A stretch of DNA of 64,000 nt from assembly GCF_040222385.1 (NCBI RefSeq), contig NZ_JAVKDF010000042.1, forward strand, positions 1 through 64,000, in the 5' to 3' direction. The notes beneath the pieces are model-generated. The model had not been told where the DNA came from, searched no databases, and saw only the letters and a program-made list of their open reading frames with translations. This document shows positions 50,633-58,373 of the stretch, piece after piece. Source of the DNA: Imperialibacter sp040222385. GTDB taxonomy: Bacteria > Bacteroidota > Bacteroidia > Cytophagales > Cyclobacteriaceae. The position numbers and the translations under genes were made by a program. The first letter of the stretch is position 1. Each line of letters begins with the position of its first letter.

Positions 50633-50755
50633 CTTCGGGATGTTCCGAAGGGCATCCCGAGGTACAGATAAAAGGGATTTAATCCCCACTAAACCTAAGT
50701 CAACTCCAACAACCACTTCCTCACCCTACAATAATCGCCGCAGCTACTGATATTC
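50633..50755. repeat. REP hairpin plus a remnant of the RAYT 3' end
   Basis: The CTTCGGGATG-N10-CATCCCGA(G)G hairpin (50633-50662) is followed by AGGGATTTAATCCC and a stretch aligning with the region after the RAYT stop at 54180-54275. The match covers about 80 bases with scattered differences and includes several last RAYT codons in the same relative orientation. It looks like a fragment left by a RAYT element or a non-autonomous derivative. Confidence 0.7.
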
Positions 50756-50828
50756 AAAATAATATTACTTAAATCGGTAATAATAAATAAATAATATAAA
50801 TTACAACATGATCATCAACTAAACTGCA

Positions 50829-51035
50829 ATGGCTAAACAACCTAATTCTCCTCAGCCACCTAAGAGGGATTCCCCACAACCTAGCAGAAGAGAATCACCA
50901 CACCAACCTCAACGAGAATCCCCCCAACCTCTTCGCCGAGATTCTCCCTCACGTCCAGATCACAGACCTGATGGCCCCGGAAAAGGCAACCGACAAACTC
51001 CAGATGGTGGCGGAAGGCCTCCAGCTAGAAGCTGA
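50829..51035 (+). CDS. Proline-rich small protein with RESPQP repeats
   Basis: The 68-residue basic protein is built of near-repeats: KRDSPQPSRRESPHQPQRES, then PQPLRRDSPSRPDHR. The end is Gly/Pro-rich. It is intrinsically disordered with alternating Arg and Ser-Pro. The ATG at 50829 is preceded by AACTGCA with no strong ribosome site. It ends overlapping the converging membrane protein gene by 11 bases. It may be a real disordered peptide or a chance frame in Pro-rich DNA; I lean to real but with low confidence. Confidence 0.4.
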   Translation: MAKQPNSPQPPKRDSPQPSRRESPHQPQRESPQPLRRDSPSRPDHRPDGPGKGNRQTPDGGGRPPARS

Positions 51036-51462
51036 ATAGGAAATAAAGAATTAGACTTATAAGCGCAACCAGCATCGTTATCATGCTGATAAGGTTCAAT
51101 GCATTTGTCCATTTTGTGTAAATGTCTGCTAAGTCGTCACACTTAGTAATTTCCTTGGCCTGTTTTTTGTTGGGTTTTTGGCCGGCATCAAGTTTCGCTT
51201 GACACATCTTCATATCCATCTCATTCGCACTCTTTCCAGTAAACTGGCTTATGAAATTAACGACGATTGACAAAACAAATAGAGCGCCGGCTCCCTTGAT
51301 TAACGTTAAGCTTTCGAGAGGATTAGTCTTCGAAAACTTAAGCGTTTCCAAAATCACATATATTCCTGCACCGCAAATAGATATGATTAATAGATCAATT
51401 CTTTGAATGGCGTAAAACCATCCCTGCCATGACATTTGTTTTCTTTCTTTTAGACTATCCAT
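51025..51462 (-). CDS. Hypothetical membrane protein
   Basis: The 145-residue protein has hydrophobic segments at about 22-40 (IDLLIISICGAGIYVILET), 55-72 and 118-143. A charged stretch lies between the second and third (SANEMDMKMCQAKLDAGQKP). The third segment is long and may form two helices. No family recognised. It is convergent with the Pro-rich frame and has a double-hairpin repeat just upstream of its start (51507-51556). Confidence 0.6.
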   Translation of the reverse strand: MDSLKERKQMSWQGWFYAIQRIDLLIISICGAGIYVILETLKFSKTNPLESLTLIKGAGALFVLSIVVNFISQFTGKSANEMDMKMCQAKLDAGQKPNKKQAKEITKCDDLADIYTKWTNALNLISMITMLVALISLILYFLFSF

Positions 51463-51506
51463 ATTGGAATAAATTTAACTAGTTGAGGTCTTTAAAAAAA
51501 GTTCCA

Positions 51507-51556
51507 TGCCGCAAGGGTCTCCCTTGTGGCTGATGCTAATCTGGCGTCCGCCAGCT
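51507..51556. repeat. Double-hairpin repeat, copy A
   Basis: GCCGCAAGGG pairs with CCCTTGTGGC, and CTGGCG-TC-CGCCAG forms a second hairpin. The same two hairpins occur at 53757, 57332 and 60711, each in a gap between genes. Copies C and D carry an insert with CCCAGCCGGGCAGG in the first loop that copies A and B lack. Confidence 0.8.
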
Positions 51557-51581
51557 CTGGGCTGATGGTCGAACTCGCTCT

Positions 51582-52418
51582 CTATTTTCTATTCAGTTTA
51601 TATATCCTCACCGCCTCAAGATACCTCTCTCCGTTTTCTCCATCCAAGCCGCCACCTAGATAGTCTCCCAGGTTCAAAAAAAGCACTTCACAATCGTCGC
51701 AGTCATTAAGAGCTAATACTAGAGCTTTGTCGATGGACAGGGGCAGACTAGCACTAGAAAGCCCTGATTTCAACTCCTTCAATTCTTCTTCCAACTCATT
51801 TGCTGTAAATTTTGGGAATGAATAAGCGCCAGCGTTTATCTGCGTGATAAGCCGATCATCAATGAAGAAATAAGAGTTCTTCGTTACCGGAACAAGATTA
51901 TACTTCCAGCTTTTCGAAACAGGCAAATTTGCGAGCTCTGTTATTGAAATCCTTCCATCTTTCAGCTCCACCTTTTGGGGCAATGTCGACGGTTCATTTA
52001 GCTTCTCGTGATGCAAACAGTCCTGCACAAGCATTTCCGTTCCATAAATCACTTTATTTTCTACCGAGTCGATGGTGCCACATACAGATAATACTCTTCC
52101 CGCTTCAGTATATCTTAACATCGGCTTACTGTTTGAACCCCCATACCCATTGCAACCACACTCAAGCTTTACATCTTGGATTTTCGAGCTGTGCATGTAT
52201 CCGGAAAGACCATAATTAGTCCAGACCTTGTACCAACTTGATCCAGACCCATCAAATTCAAATATTTCTCCGTCATTAATCTGTCCAATAACGCCTGCCT
52301 GGCCACTTGGTTCACTTCGCACGTTGGTGTAACCATCAGCATCGTTTATTTGACCTAGTCTTGGTTGAGAAAACAGATGGATTGGTAACAAAAGGAGGAG
52401 TATGGCTGTGTATTTCAT
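51582..52418 (-). CDS. Secreted SH3-domain protein
   Basis: The 278-residue protein has a signal peptide (MKYTAILLLLLPIHLFSQ). A bacterial SH3b domain of about 60 residues follows, with the features INDADGYTNVRSEPSGQAGV, GEIFEFDGSGSSWYKVWTNY and GLSGYMHSSKI. The rest (about 90-278) is a beta-rich part with a Cys-Cys-type segment (LECGCNGYGGSNS, ALNDCDDCEVLF). No catalytic motif is visible. SH3b domains usually bind peptidoglycan or peptides. It is flanked by REP/RAYT debris on both sides. Confidence 0.78.
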   Translation of the reverse strand: MKYTAILLLLLPIHLFSQPRLGQINDADGYTNVRSEPSGQAGVIGQINDGEIFEFDGSGSSWYKVWTNYGLSGYMHSSKIQDVKLECGCNGYGGSNSKPMLRYTEAGRVLSVCGTIDSVENKVIYGTEMLVQDCLHHEKLNEPSTLPQKVELKDGRISITELANLPVSKSWKYNLVPVTKNSYFFIDDRLITQINAGAYSFPKFTANELEEELKELKSGLSSASLPLSIDKALVLALNDCDDCEVLFLNLGDYLGGGLDGENGERYLEAVRIYKLNRK

Positions 52419-52465
52419 TTATCTTAAAAAGTTAGCCCTGGCTGCCCTCTCTTCGGATGTTCTCC

Positions 52466-52660
52466 AGGCCATGAATTAAGATAGGGAATTAGTTTAAATT
52501 TAGGCAGGGCACTTCTGGATTAAAAATCCAGATTCCCGCTCTACGACATGTTCCGAAGGGCATGTCGAGGTATAGATAAAAGGGATTTCAATCCCGCTGC
52601 TACCAACCCTCTACCAACTTCAACAACCCTTTCCTTACCCCATAATAATATCGACCTCGC
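52466..52660. repeat. Mosaic of RAYT-end fragments and REP hairpins
   Basis: From 52466 the sequence CAGGCCATGAATTAAGATAG matches the leader and start of the RAYT gene (54735-54775). A GGATTAAAAATCC dyad follows, then a REP hairpin (CGACATG-N10-CATGTCG, 52544-52567). From about 52573 comes a fragment like the RAYT 3' end (AGGGATTTCAATCC, then the CAACTTCAACAACCC-type stretch to 52660). Both ends of the element are present, but no RAYT coding body lies between them. Confidence 0.65.
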
Positions 52661-52696
52661 TCAGCGATGTTCTTCGGAACATCCAGAAGTGCAAAA

Positions 52697-53605
52697 TCAT
52701 TCTTTAGTCACATTCCCATACAGCTCCCTAAATCCACGGGAAATAGTAGCTGGAATGCCAGACATGTGGTTTTCTCCCTCAAAAATGTGAGTTGCCAAAT
52801 TCAATCCCTCATAGTCTCTTGATTCAATTCTATCCTTTAATTTATTCCAGCTCACCTTCACTTCTTCGAAATCGTCAGATCCAGCCGACAGAAAAACAGA
52901 AGCAGGAAGCTGCTTATTCCTGGCATAATATTCCTCTTCATATCTCAATGTCACAAAGTCGTCACTGTAAAGCGCAGGACTACCAATCAGGTATTTGTCA
53001 AATGACCCTGGGCTGGTAAACAAGACGTATGTCGCAAAAAGAGCCCCGTTAGAAATGCCGAAAATTCCTGATCCGGTTTCCTTAGTTCTGTAATTTTCTG
53101 AAACCATTGGTTTCAGCTCCTTGTCCAAAAACTCCAGGAATTTTGACGCTCCACCCGAAAGAGGCGGAACCATATTATCAGCATTTCCTTTGTTCACTTC
53201 CGTAATCACAGTTGGGTAAAAATCTCGTGACCTATATGACCAGGCATCATAATTTGAAGCATTCTCATAGGAAATCCCTACCAAAATCAATGGAGCGATT
53301 TCTTTGTAGGCCCTAAGCAATCTGTATGTTTCGATGACGGTACCTCCCCAATAGTAGGCGTCCAGATAATAGACCACAGCGAAACTATCCTTAGATTGCT
53401 GATAGTTGGCAGGAAGAGTTATATGAAGTTCATACGACATTCCTTCCACAATCTTCGATTCTATCTGCTTCACCTCTGTGCCCCGGATTGAAACTTCTTG
53501 CTTAGAATATATTGGTTTCTCCAAGCTCTTTTCTTCATTTTTTGTTTCCGGCGCAGAGCAGCCAAGTAAAAAAATAACTAATAGTTGAAACAGACGAGTA
53601 TTCAT
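52697..53605 (-). CDS. Lipoprotein esterase-like alpha/beta hydrolase
   Basis: The 302-residue product from the ATG at 53605 begins MNTRLFQLLVIFLLGCSAPE, with a lipobox LLGC. The fold is esterase D/enterochelin-esterase-like: SFAVVYYLDAYYWGGTVIET, GIFGISNGALFATYVL (nucleophile Ser in GISNG), SAGSDDFEEVK (Asp) and FEGENHMSGI (His). It could release acyl groups from a siderophore or saccharide. An upstream ATG at 53608 adds one residue. No neighbour suggests the substrate. Confidence 0.85.
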   Translation of the reverse strand: MNTRLFQLLVIFLLGCSAPETKNEEKSLEKPIYSKQEVSIRGTEVKQIESKIVEGMSYELHITLPANYQQSKDSFAVVYYLDAYYWGGTVIETYRLLRAYKEIAPLILVGISYENASNYDAWSYRSRDFYPTVITEVNKGNADNMVPPLSGGASKFLEFLDKELKPMVSENYRTKETGSGIFGISNGALFATYVLFTSPGSFDKYLIGSPALYSDDFVTLRYEEEYYARNKQLPASVFLSAGSDDFEEVKVSWNKLKDRIESRDYEGLNLATHIFEGENHMSGIPATISRGFRELYGNVTKE

Positions 53606-53685
53606 CATTGCTTTAAAGATTGCCCTTCCGTTCATCAATATATTCCGAAGAAGTCCCGCCAAACGGATAAGTCTAAGTTACAATA

Positions 53686-53730
53686 AAAAGGACTTTAATC
53701 CTCACTCAACCTCCGCCAGCTCCAGCGGTT
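53686..53730. repeat. Fragment of the RAYT 3' end
   Basis: AAAAAGGACTTTAATCC and the following CTCCGCCAGCTCCAGC align with the sequence after the RAYT stop at 54191-54230 (AAAAAGGGATTTTAATCCC, CTCCGCCAATTCCAAC). It is a short decayed copy next to repeat B. Confidence 0.5.
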
Positions 53731-53756
53731 CAATCTTCACTATCCCTGTGCCCCGC

Positions 53757-53806
53757 TGCCGCAAGGGCATTCCTTGTGGCTATTGACATTCTGGCGTCCG
53801 CCAGCT
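53757..53806. repeat. Double-hairpin repeat, copy B
   Basis: It has GCCGCAAGGG...CCTTGTGGC and CTGGCG-TC-CGCCAG, as in copy A. It abuts the truncated HU-like gene copy, about 30 bases before the break at 53837. Confidence 0.8.
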
Positions 53807-53836
53807 CTTCGCATGTTCCGCAGGGCATTGGACTTG

Positions 53837-54064
53837 CAGCTTGGGCGCTTCAAGGTGAACCTTAGCAGCCGGGGTTACGAGACGCCCGAAGAGGTGCTCA
53901 ACTACGCCATTAAAGGCAACAAGATCATCTTTTCTCCCAGCCCTGAAATGAAGGAAAACATGAGTGGTGTGAGGTACACCAAAGTGGCCGGGCAGTCGGC
54001 GTATACGAAAGTGGCGGAGCAGCCAGCCCCTCCCATTACCTTCACGAAACGAAAAAGAGGATGA
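53837..54064 (+). pseudogene. Truncated copy of the HU-like gene
   Basis: From CAGCTTGGGC (53837) the sequence matches the HU-like gene at 55719 onward: 74 residues of the C-terminal half (LGRFKVNLSSRGY...TFTKRKRG) with three differences, then the same terminator. The N-terminal half (about 77 residues) is missing. The break is preceded by a REP-half-like GTTCCGCAGGGCAT. A longer frame from 53774 reads through repeat sequence and is not a real start. It is a partial duplication, not an independent gene. Confidence 0.8.
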
Positions 54065-54098
54065 TGCTAGTGCACTGGGCATTTACCCTAACCTGACA

Positions 54099-54124
54099 TC
54101 CCGCATGACCTGCGGGATTTTTTT
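54099..54124 (+). terminator. Terminator of the HU-like pseudogene
   Basis: TCCCGCA-TGACC-TGCGGGA followed by seven T. It is the same as the terminator at 55981 after the intact copy, so the duplication included it. Confidence 0.8.
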
Positions 54125-54154
54125 GTGCGGGTTCGGTGTTGTCTGCCACCTGCT

Positions 54155-54839
54155 CTTCGGGATGTTCCGCAGGGCATCCCGAAGTACCGATAAAAAGGGA
54201 TTTTAATCCCTACTAAGCCTCCGCCAATTCCAACAAACCCTTCCTCACCCCATAGTAATCCCCACAACTACTGTGTAAGTATTCTTCCTCTTTCTCGACA
54301 AGACCTGCTCTCACCGGGTTCATATGTATATATTGAAGTTTGGAGTCAAAAAAGTCACGAGTAGTTATCTCCTCTCCATGATAGCCTTCTTCCCAAAACC
54401 ACACCTTATCGTCTTTTCGCAGTAACCAAAGCAACCAGTTCTTTCTACTTTCCCTCTGGTTATTTTGAATAGCAGCATACACCTTACTGGCTGTATATTT
54501 CTTGAAATCCCTTATGATATCACTCAGCTTTTCTTTGTTGCTGCTAATGATCAAGTGGATGTGATTGGTCATAAACACCCATCCGTATATCTGGAGTCCT
54601 TTCTCCTTCTGGCAGAACCTCAAGCTGTCGATCAATATATTCTTGTACTCCTCTCTCGTAAAAACATCCACCCATTGGTGAACCGTAAAGGTGACAAAGT
54701 ATTGACCATACTGGTCTTTTATTCTGTATTCAAAGGCCATGAGTTAAGATAGGGAATTAGTTTAATTTAGGCATACCTCTTCCGGATTAAAAATCCACCT
54801 CTATTGAAACTTCGGGATGCCCTGCGGAACATCCCGAAG
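54155..54839 (-). mobile_element. RAYT element: transposase gene between inverted REP hairpins
   Basis: A REP hairpin CTTCGGGATG-N10-CATCCCGAAG occurs at 54155-54184. A second small dyad GGGATTTTAATCCC (54197-54210) comes next, then the RAYT gene. After the gene come GGATTAAAAATCC and the same hairpin in inverted position (54810-54839). The whole unit is 685 bases. A tyrosine Y1-transposase between REP pairs is the known RAYT arrangement. That this copy mobilises the related repeats nearby is inference. Confidence 0.8.
54213..54740 (-). CDS. REP-associated tyrosine transposase (RAYT, Y1_Tnp)
   Basis: The 175-residue protein has the Y1/HUH transposase features: GQYFVTFTVHQWVDVFTREE, the HxH-type metal motif WVFMTNHIHLIISSNKEK, and the conserved tail LQYIHMNPVRAGLVEKEEEY carrying the family Tyr. 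It lacks extra domains, as in the RAYT group that acts in trans on REP palindromes. It has inverted REP hairpins on both sides. Partial copies of its leader and end are found at 50633, 52466, 53686 and 57247. Confidence 0.92.
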   Translation of the reverse strand: MAFEYRIKDQYGQYFVTFTVHQWVDVFTREEYKNILIDSLRFCQKEKGLQIYGWVFMTNHIHLIISSNKEKLSDIIRDFKKYTASKVYAAIQNNQRESRKNWLLWLLRKDDKVWFWEEGYHGEEITTRDFFDSKLQYIHMNPVRAGLVEKEEEYLHSSCGDYYGVRKGLLELAEA

Positions 54840-54900
54840 AGCTAAGTCCGCCAGTTCCAACGGCAGTTCCCACCTTTCCGTATTGCGCCCATCTGTTTTC

Positions 54901-55011
54901 GGTAAAGCGCTTTACCGATTTCCGTTAAGGGCTTAGTGAACTTTCGTTAAGCGCTTAGCGAAGTTCCATTAAGGGCTTAGTGAGAATCCATTAAGCGCTT
55001 AATGGGAATCG
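54901..55011. repeat. Tandem array of five palindromic repeats of about 22 bp
   Basis: Units start at 54901 (GGTAAAGCGCTTTACC core), 54924, 54946, 54968 and 54990, with periods of 23, 22, 22 and 22 bases. The core is TTAAGCGCTTAA-like, alternating between GGGCTTA and GCGCTTA. Each unit is a near-palindrome of about 12-16 bases with a short spacer. Such spacing equals two helical turns, as expected for an array of dimer binding sites. It lies between the RAYT element and the HU-like gene. Confidence 0.85.
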
Positions 55012-55487
55012 GCTGTCTCTTTCGCTCTGTCTACAGTTGATTTTACTTTCCCAAAAGGAATAGCCAGTGACCAAAAATAGTGCAATTGTGTTGTGTTCTC
55101 AGCTCGCATGCATAGGCCCACTTGCTACGACCGAAAACAACTTTAACAACGAATCAAAGCCAGGTAGTGACAAACGATTGAAACAAGCATTAAACACGAT
55201 TAAGAAGCTGGTCTTAAACGACCATTGTATCATATGGTTACGAGATAATCATTGGAATTCCCACTTTTTTCACCATCTAACAAAATGAGAAAAATAATAT
55301 AAAAAAATGAAGCGGATTACAGCGATAAAATTAGTTTTTGGCATCAATATTGAATCGCTTTCTACATACCCCGAGTGGTCTTTTCCTTCAGCTGAAAGTT
55401 TAGTTTTACTCCGCCAGGCTCTGTAAACAGGGCCTGAACAGGGTGCCAATTGTCAATCATTTTATTCACATTTAACCATTTAAAGTC
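55012..55487. other. Intergenic region upstream of the HU-like gene
   Basis: This 476-base region contains one frame (55067-55288, 73 codons, GTG start) that looks neither like a known family nor like good coding sequence, so I do not call it. The end (55440-55487) should contain the promoter of the HU-like gene. It is AT-richer than its surroundings. No hairpin beyond the preceding array. Confidence 0.5.
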
Positions 55488-55946
55488 ATGTCAATTCAAT
55501 ACAAAGCAATTCGCCGTACCGAGCCGGGAGTGGCAGGTGGCGGCCAAATCAAGTACTACGCAGGCATCGTAAGAGAGCGGGAGGTTTCGCTCCGTGATAT
55601 GGTGAAGGAAATTTCTTCCCGCAGCACCGTTACCACCGCCGATGCCTTTGCGGTTATCGAAAACTTCCTGGAGCTGGTACCCAAGTTTTTGCGAAGCGGT
55701 CGCAACGTGAACATGGGACAGCTTGGGCGCTTCAAGGTGAACCTTAGCAGCCGGGGTTACGACACGCCCGAAGAAGTGCTCAACTACGCCATTAAAGGCA
55801 ACAAGATCATCTTTTCTCCCAGCCCCGAAATGAAGGAAAACATGAGCGGGGTGAAGTACACCAAAGTGGCCGGGCAGTCGGCGTATACGAAAGTGGCGGG
55901 GCAGCCAGCCCCTCCTATTACCTTCACGAAACGAAAAAGAGGATGA
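55488..55946 (+). CDS. HU-family DNA-binding protein
   Basis: The 152-residue protein is of the HU-related type common in Bacteroidota. An N-terminal beta segment (IQYKAIRRTEPGVAGGGQIK) leads to helices REREVSLRDMVKEISSRSTV and TADAFAVIENFLELVPKFLR. The DNA-binding arm region is NVNMGQLGRFKVNLSSRGYD, and the tail is basic (TFTKRKRG). The terminator follows at 55981. It could help organise DNA or bind the adjacent 22-bp palindromes, though nothing shows that. A truncated copy is at 53837. Confidence 0.88.
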   Translation: MSIQYKAIRRTEPGVAGGGQIKYYAGIVREREVSLRDMVKEISSRSTVTTADAFAVIENFLELVPKFLRSGRNVNMGQLGRFKVNLSSRGYDTPEEVLNYAIKGNKIIFSPSPEMKENMSGVKYTKVAGQSAYTKVAGQPAPPITFTKRKRG

Positions 55947-55980
55947 AGCTAGTGCACCGGGCATTTACCCTAACCTGACA

Positions 55981-56007
55981 TCCCGCATGACCTGCGGGAT
56001 TTTTTTT
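55981..56007 (+). terminator. Terminator after the HU-like gene
   Basis: Stem TCCCGCA/TGCGGGA with a TGACC loop and a run of eight T. It also serves the converging DUF695-type gene that ends at 56032. Confidence 0.88.
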
Positions 56008-56031
56008 GTGCGGGTTCGGTGCTGCCTGCCA

Positions 56032-57129
56032 TCACAAGGCCTCCCTAAACTGTTCGAAAGACTGCCAATATTTGTCCTTGCGGATTTCGCTGCTGATACC
56101 GAGCTCTTGTGAATATTTAATGGTCAGCTGGCGCAATACTTTTGATGGCTTTCTGAATTCTTTGCAGCCAAAATAGATTACTCTGGTATTGTCCCCGGTA
56201 TGCCGGCCAATGCACAAATAGCCGTCTGCATCTTTCAGTTGACTGATGGCCTCATTCTCAATTTCATCCAGCAGTTGATAGGTTTCTACGGTTGGCATAC
56301 CTGTTTCTTTATCTCCGTCATACCTGATTTGCAGTTCGGCGATCCAGGGATGTGAGGGCTTTCTGTCCCAGTCGAGTAAGGTGGTGTTAATGATCCCTGT
56401 AACTGGCATGCCCTCTTCCATCACTCCCTCCAGGCTGGCATAGGCATCGTGTTCCGTATCGTACCTTTCGCCCTCATACTTTTCCAAAAACTCTGTTTGT
56501 CTCCAGGTGAGGTAAGCCTGTAGCTTTTCAATTGGAACCAGCTCTTTTTCGATTTCACTGCCATTTGCTACAGAAAGATTGTCAATGGTGGTGGCGAAAA
56601 CCAGTTCTCCAAGGTAGCTGTCGATAAATACATAGACACCATTCCTAATAAGGTTTTCATCTTCTTCCTTGTAGTCGCTATAAACAACGGTAATATCAAT
56701 TACGTCGGGGTAAATCGGGAAGTCATTCGAATAGAAGAAAAGATTGTCACTATTGAAAACGTAGCCTTGCATCTCTATTTGCAGGTCGTTTATGTCCATT
56801 GCCTGCTTCAGCGCTGTAAACTTCCAACCCGGGATAGCGGGGGCGGCCCTAATAATGTTCTCAGTAAAGGCAAAATTCTCCACTATGCCATCAGATGTTA
56901 ACACCAACTCCACCGTGCTGTCATTGTGCATGCCAGCTAGAAAGGCAATGCCCTCTCTCAATTCTGCAAGTTTGGCGGAGAGTTTGTTAAAAAAAGTAGC
57001 CTCAATATCACTGCCGTTTTTTATTGCATTAAAAAATGCTCTTTCATTTTCCTGAAACCATGCCCAGAAGTTTGAGAAAGCTTCTTCAGGCTCCTTGTTC
57101 CCATTCAAAAGGTCGGTTACAAAAGTCAT
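56032..57129 (-). CDS. DUF695-like hypothetical protein
   Basis: The 365-residue soluble acidic protein begins with the pattern AFSNFWAWFQENERAFFNAI and ends in a DUF695-type domain: LKDADGYLCIGRHTGDNTRV, then IYFGCKEFRKPSKVLRQLTI and KYWQSFEQF. The middle (about 120-250) holds a second alpha/beta part with DIQ/ITVVYSD strands. DUF695 has no defined role. It is a single gene between the HU-like terminator and the RAYT-leader fragments at 57247. Confidence 0.8.
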   Translation of the reverse strand: MTFVTDLLNGNKEPEEAFSNFWAWFQENERAFFNAIKNGSDIEATFFNKLSAKLAELREGIAFLAGMHNDSTVELVLTSDGIVENFAFTENIIRAAPAIPGWKFTALKQAMDINDLQIEMQGYVFNSDNLFFYSNDFPIYPDVIDITVVYSDYKEEDENLIRNGVYVFIDSYLGELVFATTIDNLSVANGSEIEKELVPIEKLQAYLTWRQTEFLEKYEGERYDTEHDAYASLEGVMEEGMPVTGIINTTLLDWDRKPSHPWIAELQIRYDGDKETGMPTVETYQLLDEIENEAISQLKDADGYLCIGRHTGDNTRVIYFGCKEFRKPSKVLRQLTIKYSQELGISSEIRKDKYWQSFEQFREAL

Positions 57130-57246
57130 TATCCAGCTCTGGTTTAGTTATCTCATCTTTTAACTATCAATCGAAGCTACCTGCGAACTGTTACACTCGA
57201 CAGGTAGAAAAACCGAGATAGGCCAGGCAGGTTGGTTAACCTGCTA

Positions 57247-57320
57247 CGAAAGGCCATGATTTAAGATAGGGAATTAGTTTTAATTTGGAATATGCGGATT
57301 GGATTAAAATCCATTTTAAT
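57247..57320. repeat. Fragment of the RAYT leader and start
   Basis: GAAAGGCCATGATTTAAGAT and the following GGGAATTAGTTTTAATTTGG match the leader of the RAYT gene (54733-54775) with a few differences. GGATTAAAATCC near 57301-57312 is the same small dyad as in the RAYT element's right end. The coding body is absent. Confidence 0.7.
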
Positions 57321-57331
57321 TATCACCCCAA

Positions 57332-57395
57332 TGCCGCAAGGGTCTCTCCCAGCCGGGCAGGCTTGTGGCTATCGACTGTCGGGCGTCCGCCAGCT
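57332..57395. repeat. Double-hairpin repeat, copy C
   Basis: GCCGCAAGGG, an insert with CCCAGCCGGGCAGG, CTTGTGGC, then CGGGCGTCCGCCAG. One G/T variant breaks the second stem's first base pair. The rest of 57396-57661 has a CGAGTTT...AAACTCG stem near 57400-57440 and a CCCAATT-ACA-AATTGGG hairpin near 57523-57539, but no gene before the metalloprotease. Confidence 0.8.
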
Positions 57396-57661
57396 CTGTC
57401 CCACTCTTCGAGTTTTATAGTCGCCAGGCGAGAAACTCGACGACCCATCGTATCGCTTGCTGTCGGGTAACTACAAAAAAGTGAAATATTAGAACGGGTC
57501 GCAGACCCTACGATAAGGCTCCCCAATTACAAATTGGGAAGAGCTGGGTTGGCGCTTAGGCGATCTTTTCCGCTCTTCAACAGGTTACGAAGACTGGAAC
57601 TACCGAATTAACCTCATTGCATTTTGCCAAAAACTGTTCTATCGCCGTATCTTCATAAGCG

Positions 57662-58351
57662 ATGAATAAAACTATCAGCTTTGGCCTTCTGGTTTGTATG
57701 GGGCTTGGAGTATCGTGTCGTGAAGATATGCCCACTCCAGGTAACCCTTACGTCAAATGCAACGAACTGCTGTCGGCGTGTGCAGGCAATGGTGATGGCG
57801 CTTTCTGCACGTTCGGATATAAGTGGGGCGAAAGCAACCCTTTCTACGACAATGCGGGCCTTGATATCGACGGGCCTGGTGACTGGGGAGGACAAATTTC
57901 GTACAGCCTGGCTCCGGAGGGCACCAGTTTCAACACCCATTCGCAAACCAATGTGACTAGCGTTTCGCTGAAAGAGATCACCGTCTGCACAGCCGAGCAT
58001 GAAATCAAAAGGGCGCTGGAGGCCTGGGCGTCAGTCGCTGACCTGGAATTCGTAGAAGTGACAGATCAGAGAGGCGATATCCAGTTTATCGTAGCCGATA
58101 TAGAGCAGGGCGGCATTGGCTATCCCAACTACACGGACGATCTCTGCTCAACGCTGGCAGGTCAGTTAATTATTGACGTGCCTACCCGAAACACTTGCGA
58201 TGGTTTTTACAACCTGGTACTACATGAAATAGGTCATACACTCGGGCTAGGACATGTTAGCACCGCCAATATCATGAATCCTGGCTTCTCTTCGACGGAA
58301 CTGCAGCCTGGAGACATTCAGGGGATTCAATCAATTTATGGCGCAAGGTAG
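57662..58351 (+). CDS. Lipoprotein matrixin-type metalloprotease
   Basis: The 229-residue protein has a lipobox (GVSC). The metzincin zinc motif HEIGHTLGLGH occurs at about 188-198, followed by a Met-turn-like segment (STANIMNPGF) and LQPGDIQGIQSIYG, as in matrixins. The N-terminal half (25-110) with CNELLSACAGNGDGAFC-type Cys residues is not a standard prodomain. It would cleave proteins at the cell surface or in the medium. Substrate unknown. It is followed by a REP-half at 58374 and a converging monooxygenase gene. Confidence 0.9.
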   Translation: MNKTISFGLLVCMGLGVSCREDMPTPGNPYVKCNELLSACAGNGDGAFCTFGYKWGESNPFYDNAGLDIDGPGDWGGQISYSLAPEGTSFNTHSQTNVTSVSLKEITVCTAEHEIKRALEAWASVADLEFVEVTDQRGDIQFIVADIEQGGIGYPNYTDDLCSTLAGQLIIDVPTRNTCDGFYNLVLHEIGHTLGLGHVSTANIMNPGFSSTELQPGDIQGIQSIYGAR

Positions 58352-58373
58352 ACACAGTTTGTCCTGCCACCGC

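Noticed and set aside
54901..55011. Replication origin (DnaA-box cluster)
   Set aside because: The units do not match the TTATNCACA consensus, and no dnaA/dnaN or skew evidence is available.
55067..55288. 73-codon plus-strand frame between the 22-bp array and the HU-like gene
   Set aside because: GTG start, no ribosome site, no family resemblance, and composition like the surrounding non-coding DNA.
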